A program made the translations under genes and the position numbers. Below, in pieces: positions 16,687-25,190 of a DNA stretch of 52,904 bases (position 1 is the stretch's first letter; every line of letters begins with the position of its first letter). This DNA comes from Roseococcus sp. SYP-B2431 (GTDB lineage Bacteria > Pseudomonadota > Alphaproteobacteria > Acetobacterales > Acetobacteraceae): NCBI RefSeq assembly GCF_004336745.1, contig NZ_SJXD01000002.1, forward strand, positions 1 to 52,904, written 5' to 3'. The notes under the pieces are model-generated. The model searched no databases, had not been told where the DNA came from, and was given only the letters and a program-made list of their open reading frames with translations.

Positions 16687-16827
16687 TCCGTGGAGCGGGA
16701 GGGCGGGGCGCCGGCCTACGCCGCCCCCTCCACCCTCCTCCCACTTGAGGAAGGGCAACGGAGCCGCCCCGGCGGGGTTGATCCATCCCGGGGACAATCC
16801 CGGCAAAGCCATAGAGGAACCCGTCTC

Positions 16828-17124
16828 ATGAGAATTCTTCGCATAGCCCCCGCCGCCCTTGCTGCGGGCCTGCTCGTCGCACCGGTCGCCGGCTTTTCGC
16901 AGGTCGTGACCACGCCCACGCCGACCGTTCCCAACAGTCCGAACACGCCCGGGCAGCCCGCTCTCCTCCAGCCCGCACCGGCCGCGCCCTCGACCTCCTC
17001 CGGCGCTCCCAACGCCCCGAGGACGACGACGCCGAGCATGGGCGGACATTCCGGCGCGACCGGCGGCTCGTCCTCCGGCCAGGGCGGCGGCGGCGGCGGC
17101 AGTGGTGGCGGCTCGGGCGGCTGA
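16828..17124 (+). CDS. Small secreted Pro/Thr- and Gly-rich protein
   Basis: 98 aa. A clean signal peptide covers residues 1-24 (MRILRIAPAALAAGLLVAPV). The mature part is a Thr/Pro-rich region (VVTTPTPTVPNSPNTPGQP) and ends in a Ser/Gly-rich tail with long Gly runs. No domain recognised. The ATG at 16828 is preceded by GAGGA at normal spacing. It is likely exported and flexible, perhaps cell-wall or matrix associated; function unknown. The low complexity means some uncertainty that it is expressed. Confidence 0.6.
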   Translation: MRILRIAPAALAAGLLVAPVAGFSQVVTTPTPTVPNSPNTPGQPALLQPAPAAPSTSSGAPNAPRTTTPSMGGHSGATGGSSSGQGGGGGGSGGGSGG

Positions 17125-17247
17125 GCCTCACTCGTCAACCAGCTCGGCCGCCCGCCCGGAGGCCCGCATGGCGCCGGGCGGGCGCGCCGCAGCGCCTGGA
17201 CTTCTCTACGCGAGGTCTGGCCGTTCCAAGCGGCTGGGGGTCGCGGC

Positions 17248-17322
<75 letters not shown>

Positions 17323-17367
17323 TCCTCCCGGCTGTTTAGGGGCTGCCCCCAGCGGCAGCAAGCGGCA

Positions 17368-18780
17368 TCAGGCCGGCGGCAGCACCTTGCCCGGGTTCAT
17401 CCGCCCCTCGGGATCCAGCGCGGCCTTGATGCTCCGCATCAGGTCCAGCGCGACGGGCGACTTCAGCATCGCCATGCTCGGCCGCTTGGACTGGCCGATG
17501 CCGTGCTCGGCCGAGAAGCTGCCGCCCAGCTCAACGGCGATCCCGCTCACCATCGTCTCGAACTCCGGCGCGCGGGCCTGGAACTCGGCGAAGCCCATGC
17601 CGGCCGGCGCCTTCATCGAGAGGTGGATATTGCCGTCGCCCATATGGCCGAGCGCCATCATCCGCCCCTCGGGCCAGCGCGTCGCGATGAGGGAGGCGCA
17701 GCGCTCCAGGAATTCCGGCACGGCCGAGACTGGCACGCAGGTGTCCGTGGGCAGGCCCGGGGCATCGATGCGCGAGGCCTCGGGGAAGGTCTCGCGGATG
17801 TTCCAGAGGTTCTGGCGCTGCGCCTCGCTTTCGCAGATCACCACATCCTCCGCCTCGCCGGCCTCCATCCCCGCCATCAGCGCCGCTTCCAGCGCCTCGC
17901 GGACGGGGATGGAGGCATGGGTGCTGGCGGCCTCGATCAGGACGTACCACTCGGTGGCCAGCGCCATCGGCTCGCGGACATTGGCGCCGTGCCTCAGCGT
18001 GACCTCGATGCAGTTGCGCTGGATCAGCTCGAAGGCCACGAGTTCCGCGCCGCTCTCCTGGCAGCGCGCGTAGAGGCGCAGCGCCTCCTGCGGCGTCCGC
18101 ACGGCGGCCAGCGCCGTCTCGCGCTTCGCGAGCTTCGGATAGAGCCGAAGCGAGGCCGCGGTGATGACGCCGAGCGTCCCCTCCGCGCCGATGAAGAGGT
18201 GCTTCAGCGCATAGCCGGAATTGTCCTTCCGCACGCGGCGCAGGTCGTCCAGCACGCGGCCGTCCGGCAGCACGACCTCGACGCCCAGCACCAGGTCGCG
18301 CGCATTGCCATAGCGGATGGTGCTGATCCCGCCCGTGTTGGTGGAGAGCGCGCCGCCCACCATGGCGCTGCCCTGGGCGCCGAAATGCAGCGGGAATAGC
18401 CGGCTCGCCTCCGCAGCGGCGTTCTGCACCGCCTCGATCGTGCAGCCCGCCTCGGCGACGAGGGAGTTGTCGAGCGGGTCCACCGAGCGGAAGCGGTTCA
18501 TACGCTCCAGGCTCAGCACGATGCTGGCCGGGCCCTGCGCCATCGGCACCGCGGCGCCGCAGAGCGAGGTGCGGCCGCCCGCCGGCACCACGGCGAGGCC
18601 GAGCCCGGCGCAGGCGCGCAGCGCGGCGCTCACCTGCGCCGTGTCGGCGGGCTTGAGCACCGCGACTGGCGCGCCGCGATAGACGCCGCGCCAGTCCACG
18701 GCATAGGGCGCGACCTCGGATTCGCCGCGGAGGCAGCCGGCGGGACCGAGCGTTTCGGTCAGGATATCGAGCGGTGACAT
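17368..18780 (-). CDS. FAD-linked oxidoreductase, GlcD / D-2-hydroxyacid dehydrogenase type
   Basis: 470 aa from the ATG at 18780. The FAD_binding_4 domain holds PAGGRTSLCGAAVP and GAQGSAMVGGALSTNTGG, then GYALKHLFIGAEGTLGVIT. The C-terminal FAD-oxidase_C domain has MALGHMGDGNIHLS (metal-binding His region) and the final HGIGQSKR. This layout fits the D-lactate / D-2-hydroxyglutarate / glycolate-oxidase D-subunit group, which oxidises 2-hydroxyacids. It is a single gene, divergent from the GMC oxidoreductase and downstream of no glcE/glcF, so a stand-alone dehydrogenase is more likely than glycolate oxidase. Confidence 0.88.
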   Translation of the reverse strand: MSPLDILTETLGPAGCLRGESEVAPYAVDWRGVYRGAPVAVLKPADTAQVSAALRACAGLGLAVVPAGGRTSLCGAAVPMAQGPASIVLSLERMNRFRSVDPLDNSLVAEAGCTIEAVQNAAAEASRLFPLHFGAQGSAMVGGALSTNTGGISTIRYGNARDLVLGVEVVLPDGRVLDDLRRVRKDNSGYALKHLFIGAEGTLGVITAASLRLYPKLAKRETALAAVRTPQEALRLYARCQESGAELVAFELIQRNCIEVTLRHGANVREPMALATEWYVLIEAASTHASIPVREALEAALMAGMEAGEAEDVVICESEAQRQNLWNIRETFPEASRIDAPGLPTDTCVPVSAVPEFLERCASLIATRWPEGRMMALGHMGDGNIHLSMKAPAGMGFAEFQARAPEFETMVSGIAVELGGSFSAEHGIGQSKRPSMAMLKSPVALDLMRSIKAALDPEGRMNPGKVLPPA

Positions 18781-18877
18781 GACGCCATGCCAGCCCCGGT
18801 GCGCCGCCGCGTCAAGCGGTTGACCAGGGCCGGCGCGGGATGGACCATCGCCGAAAGCAACGAGAAGGGGAGCCTCC

Positions 18878-20470
18878 GTGGAAGAGACCGACGTGGTGGT
18901 GGTGGGCAGCGGCTCCGCCGGCAGCGCCCTGGCCGGGCGGCTCAGCGAGGATCCGCGGATCCGCGTGACGGTGCTCGAGGCCGGCAGCCGCGACCGGAAC
19001 CCCTGGCTGCACGTGCCCATCGGCTACGCCAAGACCATGTACCACCCCACCATCAGCTGGAATTTCGAGACCCAGGCCGAGGCGGAGCTGGGCGGGCGCT
19101 CCGTCCCCTGGCCGCGGGGTCGCGTGCTGGGCGGCTCCTCCGCCATCAACGGTCTCATCTACATCCGCGGCCAGGCCGAGGATTACGACCATTGGCGCCA
19201 GCTCGGCTGCACCGGCTGGGGCTTCGACGACTGCCTCCCCTATTTCAAGAAGGCCGAGCGGCAGGAGCGCGGCGCCGACGATCTGCACGGCGCCGACGGC
19301 CCGCTCTCGGTCACGGACCTGCGGGAGAAGGGCGTGCTGGAACGCGCCTTCATCGATGCCGCCAAGGAGCTCGGCTATCCCGAGAATCCCGATTTCAACG
19401 GCCCCGAGCAGGAGGGCGCCGGCTGGTATCAGGTGACCGTGCGCGACGGCTTCCGCTGCTCGGCCGCCACCGCCTATCTCAAGCCCGCGATGAAGCGGCC
19501 GAACCTGCGCGTCATCACCGACGCCCATGTGGAGCGCATCGTGATCGAGGACGGCCGCGCGACGGGCGTGGTCTATCGCGTCGGCAGCCAGACCCGCACG
19601 CTGAGGGCACAGCGCGAGGTGGTGCTGAGCTCGGGCGCCATCGGCAGCCCGCAGCTCATGATGCTCTCGGGCCTCGGCCCCGCCGCGCATCTGGCCGAGA
19701 TGGGCATCGAGGTGAAGCGCGACATCCCCGGTGTCGGCCAGAACCTGCAGGACCACCTCCAGGCGCGGCTGATGTACCGCGCCAACCAGCGCGTCACGGT
19801 GAACGAGCGCATGGGAATGATGGGTATGGCGCGGATGGGCGCGCAATTCGCGCTGACCCGGCGCGGCCCGCTGAGCTTCGCCGCCGCCACCTCGGGCCTC
19901 TTCGCCCGCGTCCTGCCGCAGAGCGCGACACCCGACGTGCAGTTCCACTTCATCCCCTGGAGCGCGGACAGCGTGAAGGAAGGGCTGCACAAATTCCCTG
20001 GCTTCACGGTCAGCGTCTGTCAGCTGCGCCCCGAAAGCCGCGGCGAGATCCGCCTCGCCAGCACCGACCCGCTCGCCAAGCCGCATATCCATGCCCGTTA
20101 CCTCACCAGCGAGACGGACAAGCAGTGCATGGTGGAGGGGGTGAAGCTCGCCAAGCGCCTGGCCGAAACGCATGCGCTTGGCCGCTTCATCACCGACCGC
20201 TACTCGCCGCCCGAGGACGCGCCCGAGGATGACGCCGCCTGGCTGGACTTCGTGCGCCGCACCAGCGGCACCATCTACCACCCCACCGGCACCTGCCGGA
20301 TGGGCGAGGATCAGGGTGCCGTGGTGGACACGCAGCTGCGCGTGAACGGCGTGGGCAATCTGCGCGTGGCCGATGGGAGCATCATGCCCACGGTGGTGAG
20401 CGGCAACACCAATGCCGGCTGCATCATGATCGGCGAGCGCTGCGCCGATTTCATGAAGCGCGCCGCCTGA
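18878..20470 (+). CDS. GMC-family FAD oxidoreductase (choline/alcohol dehydrogenase-like)
   Basis: 530 aa from a GTG at 18878, preceded by GAGAAGGGGAG. The ADP-binding motif VVVGSGSAGSALAGRLSE occupies residues 7-24. The GMC signature GGRSVPWPRGRVLGGSSAING and the second signature SSGAIGSPQLMMLSGLGP are intact; the C-terminus has YHPTGTCRMG and NTNAGCIMIGERCADF. It oxidises an alcohol with FAD; BetA-like choline dehydrogenase is one option, but no bet genes are near. It is a stand-alone gene; the next start is 61 bases downstream. Confidence 0.9.
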   Translation: MEETDVVVVGSGSAGSALAGRLSEDPRIRVTVLEAGSRDRNPWLHVPIGYAKTMYHPTISWNFETQAEAELGGRSVPWPRGRVLGGSSAINGLIYIRGQAEDYDHWRQLGCTGWGFDDCLPYFKKAERQERGADDLHGADGPLSVTDLREKGVLERAFIDAAKELGYPENPDFNGPEQEGAGWYQVTVRDGFRCSAATAYLKPAMKRPNLRVITDAHVERIVIEDGRATGVVYRVGSQTRTLRAQREVVLSSGAIGSPQLMMLSGLGPAAHLAEMGIEVKRDIPGVGQNLQDHLQARLMYRANQRVTVNERMGMMGMARMGAQFALTRRGPLSFAAATSGLFARVLPQSATPDVQFHFIPWSADSVKEGLHKFPGFTVSVCQLRPESRGEIRLASTDPLAKPHIHARYLTSETDKQCMVEGVKLAKRLAETHALGRFITDRYSPPEDAPEDDAAWLDFVRRTSGTIYHPTGTCRMGEDQGAVVDTQLRVNGVGNLRVADGSIMPTVVSGNTNAGCIMIGERCADFMKRAA

Positions 20471-20530
20471 GCCGGGCGCGCGGCCGGGGCGCCCTGGGCC
20501 ACCCCCCGGACCGCTGTTAAGGAGGGCCGC

Positions 20531-21820
20531 ATGAGCCATGCGACCCTGGAAGCGCTGCGCCGGGGCACCCTGGCCGGCGCCCGCGAATTGCACCTGACGG
20601 GCTGCGGCCTGACCGAGTTTCCCCCGGAAATCTACGGACTGGCAGAGACTCTGGAGGTGCTGGACATCGGCCACAACACGCTGGTGGACCTGCCGGCCGA
20701 TCTGTACCGCCTCGGCCAGCTGAGGGTGCTCTTCGCCTCCGGCAACCGCTTCGCCCGTCTGCCGCCGGCGCTGGGCGACTGCCCGGCGCTGAGCCAGATC
20801 GGCTTTCGCGCCTCGGGGCTGAGCGAGGTCCCCGCCGAGGCGCTGCCGCCGCGGCTGCGCTGGCTGACCCTCACGGACAACGCAATCACTGCCCTGCCCG
20901 CCGCGCTCGGCGAGCGGCCGGCCTTGGCCAAGCTCATGCTCGCCGGCAACCGCCTGCAGCATCTGCCCGAGACGCTGCTCGGCGCGCCCGGCCTCGAGCT
21001 GCTGCGGATCGCCGCCAATCACTTCGAGGCGCTGCCGCATTGGCTTGAGGCGCACCCCACCCTCGCCTGGCTCGCCTGGGCGGGAAATCCCTTCGACAAA
21101 GCCCCGTCGCCCAAGGCCGCGGCCATCCATTGGCGCGAGCTGGAGCTGGGCGCGCTGCTCGGCCAGGGCGCCTCGGGCCTGGTCCACCACGCGCTGCGCC
21201 AGTCGGGCGAAACGCGGGAGGCCGTCGCGCTCAAGCTGTTCAAGGGCGCCATGACCAGCGACGGCCTGCCCCGGCACGAGATGGCGGCCTGCCTCCTGGC
21301 CGGCGGCCATCCGCAGCTCGTCGGCGCCATAGGTCGGCTGAAAGGCCATCCCGAGGGACAGGAGGGGCTGATCATGCCGCTGATCCCCGGAGATTGGCGC
21401 GCCCTCGCTGGCCCGCCCAGCCTCGAGAGCTGCACGCGCGACGTCTATGATCCCGGCCTGCGCCTCTCGCCGCTGGCGGCTCTGCGCCTCGCCCGGCGCG
21501 TCGCCGCCGCCGCGGCCCATCTGCACGGCCGCGGGCTGCTGCATGGCGACCTCTATGCCCACAACATCCTCTGGGATGGCGCGGCCGGCGAGGCCGTGCT
21601 GAGCGACTTCGGCGCCGCCTGCTTCCCCCCCCCCGGCAGGGCCGACGGCTTGCAGCGCGTCGAGGCGCGGGCCTTCGGCATTCTCCTGGGCGAGCTGCTG
21701 GCGCGCATCGAAAGCGATGCACCCGCGATCCTGAGTGAGGTCCGGGCCTGGTGCCTGGAGCCGCGCCCGGAGGACCGGCCCTCGATGGCGGAGGTCGCGC
21801 GGGCGCTCAGCCCAGCCTGA
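20531..21820 (+). CDS. Leucine-rich-repeat protein kinase (eukaryotic-like)
   Basis: 429 aa, cytosolic (no signal or membrane helix). Residues about 18-190 are leucine-rich repeats of the 23-residue type with LxxLxLxxN-L--LP signatures (LEVLDIGHNTLVDLP, LRWLTLTDNAITALP, LAKLMLAGNRLQHLP). A Ser/Thr/Tyr-kinase fold follows: Gly loop GQGASG at 211-216, Lys235 in AVALK, Glu250, catalytic HGDLYAHN with Asp340 and Asn345, and DFG at 359-361. All catalytic positions are intact, so it should be active. Kinase subdomains near the C-terminus are short. GGAGG precedes the ATG. Target and ligand unknown; neighbours do not indicate a pathway. Confidence 0.9.
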   Translation: MSHATLEALRRGTLAGARELHLTGCGLTEFPPEIYGLAETLEVLDIGHNTLVDLPADLYRLGQLRVLFASGNRFARLPPALGDCPALSQIGFRASGLSEVPAEALPPRLRWLTLTDNAITALPAALGERPALAKLMLAGNRLQHLPETLLGAPGLELLRIAANHFEALPHWLEAHPTLAWLAWAGNPFDKAPSPKAAAIHWRELELGALLGQGASGLVHHALRQSGETREAVALKLFKGAMTSDGLPRHEMAACLLAGGHPQLVGAIGRLKGHPEGQEGLIMPLIPGDWRALAGPPSLESCTRDVYDPGLRLSPLAALRLARRVAAAAAHLHGRGLLHGDLYAHNILWDGAAGEAVLSDFGAACFPPPGRADGLQRVEARAFGILLGELLARIESDAPAILSEVRAWCLEPRPEDRPSMAEVARALSPA

Positions 21821-21852
21821 GCAGCGCCGCGGCGCATCCCGTGCGCCCCCTG

Positions 21853-22734
21853 TCAGACGGGAGCGGGAAAGCGCCTGCGGAAATCCGTCACGACCTCTTC
21901 CAGCGGCAGGAAACGCACGCCCGGCTGGCGCAGCATATGGCCAATGAGCCGCTCCAGCATGAGCAGCACCTGCGGCCGGCCCGAGACATCCGGGTGGATG
22001 GTCATGGGCACCACCGCATAGTCGTATTCGCGGTAGACGAAGTCGAAATGGTCGCGCCAGATCTGCTCCAGCGCATGCGGGCTGACATAGCCGTGGCTGT
22101 TGGGGAACTTCTTCACGAACATCATCGGCGGCAGGTCGTCGAGATGCCAGGAGGCCGGAATCTCCACGAGATTCGTGGGCTTTCCCTTGGTGAAGGGCCT
22201 CATCCAGCTCTCGGCCGGCTGGCTGTAGTCGATGGGCGTCCAGGCATCGCCCGTGCGCACGTAATAGGGCAGCGCGTCGTGATGCATGAGCGAGTGGTCG
22301 TACTGGATGCCGCGCTCCAGCAGGATCCCGATGCTGGTCTCGCTCACCTCCCACCAGGGCGCGACATAGCCCACCGGCTTGCGGCCCCAATGCTTCTCGA
22401 TGAGGCCGATACACTTGTCGAAGATCGCCTCCTCCTGCGGGCGGCTGAGGGCGAGCGGGTTCTCATGGCTATAGCCGTGCAGGCCGATCTCATGGCCGGC
22501 CCTGGCGACCATGTCGGTCTGATGGGGAAAGCTCTCGATGGTATGGCCGGGGATGAACCAGGACTGCTTGAGGCCGAAGCGCTCGAAGAGCCGCAGGAGC
22601 CGCGGCATGCCGACCTCGGCGGCGAAGACGCCGCGACTGATGTCGCCCGGGCTGTCCTCGCCGCCATAGCTGCCGAGCCATCCGGCGACGGCATCGCAAT
22701 GCACGCTGAAAGCGCAGATGATATCCTTGGCCAT
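21853..22734 (-). CDS. Polysaccharide deacetylase-fold protein, HpPgdA-like
   Basis: 293 aa, no signal peptide. The NodB-homology fold is seen in [16 protein letters not shown] with the first metal Asp, [16 protein letters not shown] with the two His ligands, and [21 protein letters not shown]. This matches the subgroup around H. pylori PgdA and bacterial cyclic-imide hydrolases, which are cytosolic and often act on small cyclic amides rather than on polysaccharide. The family call is firm and the substrate is open. It converges on the LRR-kinase gene and has no operon partner. Confidence 0.82.
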   Translation of the reverse strand: MAKDIICAFSVHCDAVAGWLGSYGGEDSPGDISRGVFAAEVGMPRLLRLFERFGLKQSWFIPGHTIESFPHQTDMVARAGHEIGLHGYSHENPLALSRPQEEAIFDKCIGLIEKHWGRKPVGYVAPWWEVSETSIGILLERGIQYDHSLMHHDALPYYVRTGDAWTPIDYSQPAESWMRPFTKGKPTNLVEIPASWHLDDLPPMMFVKKFPNSHGYVSPHALEQIWRDHFDFVYREYDYAVVPMTIHPDVSGRPQVLLMLERLIGHMLRQPGVRFLPLEEVVTDFRRRFPAPV

Positions 22735-22874
22735 GCCCGGCCTCCTTGCCTTTTAGGGGGAGGCTGACGCCCCCCACGGCCCAAGCCTATGCCCCACGTT
22801 CCAACTGCGGCAATTCATCTTGTGGCGGCGGGGACCGACTGCTTAGCCTGCGGCCCAAACGCAGGAATCCCCCC

Positions 22875-23408
22875 ATGACGATGCTCTCCTCCCGGCGCGG
22901 CTGCGCCTGCTGCCTCCCCACCCTCGGCCGGCGCGGCATCTTCGGCCTCGCCGCCAGCGCCTTCCTCGCGCCCATGGCCCGCGCCGAGGACGGCACGGCC
23001 TATGACTCCATGCTGCTGACCTGCATCGACCCCCGCCTGGTCACCCCGGTGAATGCCTGGATGGGCACACGCGGCCTGACCGGCAAGTTCAGCCAGTTCG
23101 CCATCGCCGGTGCGCCGGTCGGCGTCGTGGCGCCGGCCTTCGCGGCCTGGCACACGGCCTTCTGGGACAATCTCGGCGCCTCGATCCAGCTGCACAAGAT
23201 CACGCGCGTGATCGCCGTCGCCCATCGCGACTGCGGCGCGGCCGCGATCGCCTATGGCGACGCCTCGATCGCGACGCCCGAGGCGGAGACGGCCCTGCAC
23301 ACCCGCGTCTATGGGGAGTTCAAGACCGAGCTCGCCAAGCGCCAGCCCAGCCTGCGCGTCGAAGGCGGGCTGATGGCGCTGGACGGCAAGATCGAGATGT
23401 TCGCCTGA
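22875..23408 (+). CDS. Exported beta-carbonic-anhydrase-like protein
   Basis: 177 aa. Residues 19-37 (RRGIFGLAASAFLAPMARA) look like a twin-arginine signal, preceded by an unusual Cys-rich leader (GCACC). The core retains the beta-class zinc pattern: Cys50 with Asp52-Arg54 (LTCIDPRL), and His117-x2-Cys120 (AHRDCGAAA). The rest of the family fold is shortened and diverged; the family usually has about 200-230 aa. It may hydrate CO2 in the periplasm or be a related zinc protein. The ATG at 22875 is the start nearest the leader; it is a single gene followed by the hairpin at 23437-23483. Confidence 0.75.
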   Translation: MTMLSSRRGCACCLPTLGRRGIFGLAASAFLAPMARAEDGTAYDSMLLTCIDPRLVTPVNAWMGTRGLTGKFSQFAIAGAPVGVVAPAFAAWHTAFWDNLGASIQLHKITRVIAVAHRDCGAAAIAYGDASIATPEAETALHTRVYGEFKTELAKRQPSLRVEGGLMALDGKIEMFA

Positions 23409-23436
23409 GGCGTCTCCGGGCGGCCTAGCTTTCCCC

Positions 23437-23483
23437 GAGCATCTTCACCCGATCAGGCAAAGCAGCCTGATCGGGATCTGCTC
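23437..23483. terminator. Palindromic repeat / bidirectional hairpin between carbonic-anhydrase-like gene and prfC
   Basis: Inner stem cccgatcagg (23448-23457) with cctgatcggg (23466-23475), 10 perfect pairs and an 8-base loop; outer arms gagca (23437-23441) and tgctc (23479-23483). The two genes converge here, so it can end both transcripts. The GAGCATCTTC...GCTCTA frame is like that of the repeat at 15454. Confidence 0.7.
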
Positions 23484-23502
23484 TATCCGCCCGGACCCCG
23501 CC

Positions 23503-25119
23503 TCAGCTTGCGGACAGGCTGTGCTGTTCGCGGAGCGCGTGGAAGCTCAGCATCTTCCACTCGTCCTCGGCGCGCTTGCGCCGCCAGTCGGAGGCGAAAA
23601 GCGCCACGAGCTCGCCGTCATGATCATGGGCCAGCTCGCTGCGGTTGAACTGGCTGAAGCGCTCCAGCGCGGCGCGATCGTCCGAGGTCACCCAGCGCAG
23701 ATATTCCCACTGCGTCTGGTCGAAGCCCGCCGGCACGCCGTACTCCACCTTGAGCCGGCTCTGCAGCACGTCGACCTGCAGCAGCCCCACCACGCCGATC
23801 ACCGGGGGCGAGCCGTCGAGCGGGCGGAAGATCTGCACCACGCCCTCGTCCGCCAGCTGCTCCAGCGCCTTGTTGAGCTTCTTGGCCAACATCGGGTCGT
23901 CCAGCCGCACGCGGCGCAGATGCTCGGGCGCGAAGGACGGCACGCCGCGGAAGTTGATCGGCTCGCCCTCGGTCAGCGTGTCGCCGATGCGCAGGATGCC
24001 GTGATTGGCGATGCCCACCACGTCGCCGGGCCAGGCCTCCTCGGCCACCTGGCGGTCCTTCGCGAAGAAGAACAGCGGCGCGTTCACCGGCACCTGCTTG
24101 CCGGTGCGGACCTGGAGCAGGCGCGCGCCCTTCTCCAGCCGGCCGGAGCAGACGCGCAGGAAGGCCACGCGGTCGCGGTGGTTGGGGTCCATGTTCGCCT
24201 GCACCTTGAAGACGAAGCCGGTCAGCTTGTCCTCGCCGGGCGAGACGATGCGCGCATCGGCCGGGCGCGGGCGCGGCGGCGGGGCGAGGCGGCCGAGCCC
24301 GTCCAGCAGGTGCCCCACGCCGAAGTCGCGCAGCGCGCTGCCGAAGAACACCGGCGTCATGCTCCCCTGCAGGAAGGCCGCCTCGTCGAATTCCGGGTAG
24401 CCGCCCTGGACGAGGTCGGCCTGCTCGCGCAACTCGGCGAGGCGGTCGGCGGGGATCATCCTGTCGAGCGCCGGGTCGTCCAGCCCCTCCACGGGGATGT
24501 GGCTGCCGTCCTGCGTGTCGAGCAGGCGCACGGCCGGACTCAGCAGGTCGTAGACGCCGAGCAGGTCGCGCCCCGCCCCGATCGGCCAGGCGGCCGGCGA
24601 GACGTCCAGCGCCAGGGTCTTCTCGATCTCGTCGAGCAGTTCCAGCGGGTCGCGCCCCTCGCGGTCCATCTTGTTGATGAAGGTGATGATCGGGATGTCG
24701 CGCAGGCGGCAGACCTCGAAGAGCTTGAGCGTCTGCGCCTCGATGCCCTTGGCGGCGTCGAGCACCATGACGGCGGCATCGACGGCGGTCAGCGTGCGAT
24801 AGGTATCTTCCGAGAAGTCTTCGTGGCCCGGCGTGTCGAGCAGGTTGAAGATCAGGTCATCGCGCTCGAAGGTCATCACTGAGGTGGCGACGGAGATGCC
24901 GCGATCCTGCTCAATGCTCATCCAGTCCGAGCGCGTGGCGCGGCGGTTGCCCTTGGCGCGCACATGGCCGGCGAGCTGGATGGCGCCGCCCTTGAGCAGC
25001 AGCTTTTCCGTCAGCGTGGTCTTCCCGGCGTCCGGATGGGCGATGATCGCGAAGCTGCGGCGGCGCGCGGCCTCGGTCGCTGCCTGGGAGGCGACGGGGG
25101 GGTTGGGCAAGCTGTCCAT
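23503..25119 (-). CDS. prfC: Peptide chain release factor 3 (RF3)
   Basis: 538 aa from ATG at 25119 (MDSLPNPPVASQ). The GTPase domain has G1 AHPDAGKTTLTEKLLL, G3 DTPGHEDFSED, G4 FINKMDREGRDP. The RF3-specific blocks WMSIEQDRGISVATSVMTF and LNKALEQLADEGVVQIFRP are clear, distinguishing it from EF-G. RF3 recycles RF1/RF2 from the ribosome after peptide release using GTP. It lies downstream of fba on the same strand, separated by 71 bases that contain a strong hairpin. Confidence 0.96.
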   Translation of the reverse strand: MDSLPNPPVASQAATEAARRRSFAIIAHPDAGKTTLTEKLLLKGGAIQLAGHVRAKGNRRATRSDWMSIEQDRGISVATSVMTFERDDLIFNLLDTPGHEDFSEDTYRTLTAVDAAVMVLDAAKGIEAQTLKLFEVCRLRDIPIITFINKMDREGRDPLELLDEIEKTLALDVSPAAWPIGAGRDLLGVYDLLSPAVRLLDTQDGSHIPVEGLDDPALDRMIPADRLAELREQADLVQGGYPEFDEAAFLQGSMTPVFFGSALRDFGVGHLLDGLGRLAPPPRPRPADARIVSPGEDKLTGFVFKVQANMDPNHRDRVAFLRVCSGRLEKGARLLQVRTGKQVPVNAPLFFFAKDRQVAEEAWPGDVVGIANHGILRIGDTLTEGEPINFRGVPSFAPEHLRRVRLDDPMLAKKLNKALEQLADEGVVQIFRPLDGSPPVIGVVGLLQVDVLQSRLKVEYGVPAGFDQTQWEYLRWVTSDDRAALERFSQFNRSELAHDHDGELVALFASDWRRKRAEDEWKMLSFHALREQHSLSAS

Positions 25120-25149
25120 GACCGGCGGGAGATGGCATGCCGGGATGCC

Positions 25150-25178
25150 CAGGTCGAGGGCGGGCCGCCCCCGACCTG
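25150..25178. promoter_or_regulatory. Strong hairpin between fba and prfC
   Basis: caggtcgagggcgg at 25150-25163 and ccgcccccgacctg at 25165-25178 form a 14-bp stem with one mismatch (a G-U wobble in the minus-strand transcript). It could terminate or process the fba transcript before prfC; no T-run follows on the minus strand. Confidence 0.5.
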
Positions 25179-25190
25179 AAAAATAGCTCC

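Noticed and set aside
18812-22414. Very long minus-strand open frame (about 1200 codons) opposite the GMC oxidoreductase and LRR-kinase genes
   Set aside because: It is an artefact of high G+C; its peptide has no family pattern and it is antisense to clear genes with intact motifs.
25150-25178. fba-prfC hairpin considered as a riboswitch
   Set aside because: Only a single stem is visible with no conserved aptamer pattern; it is listed as an unspecific hairpin.
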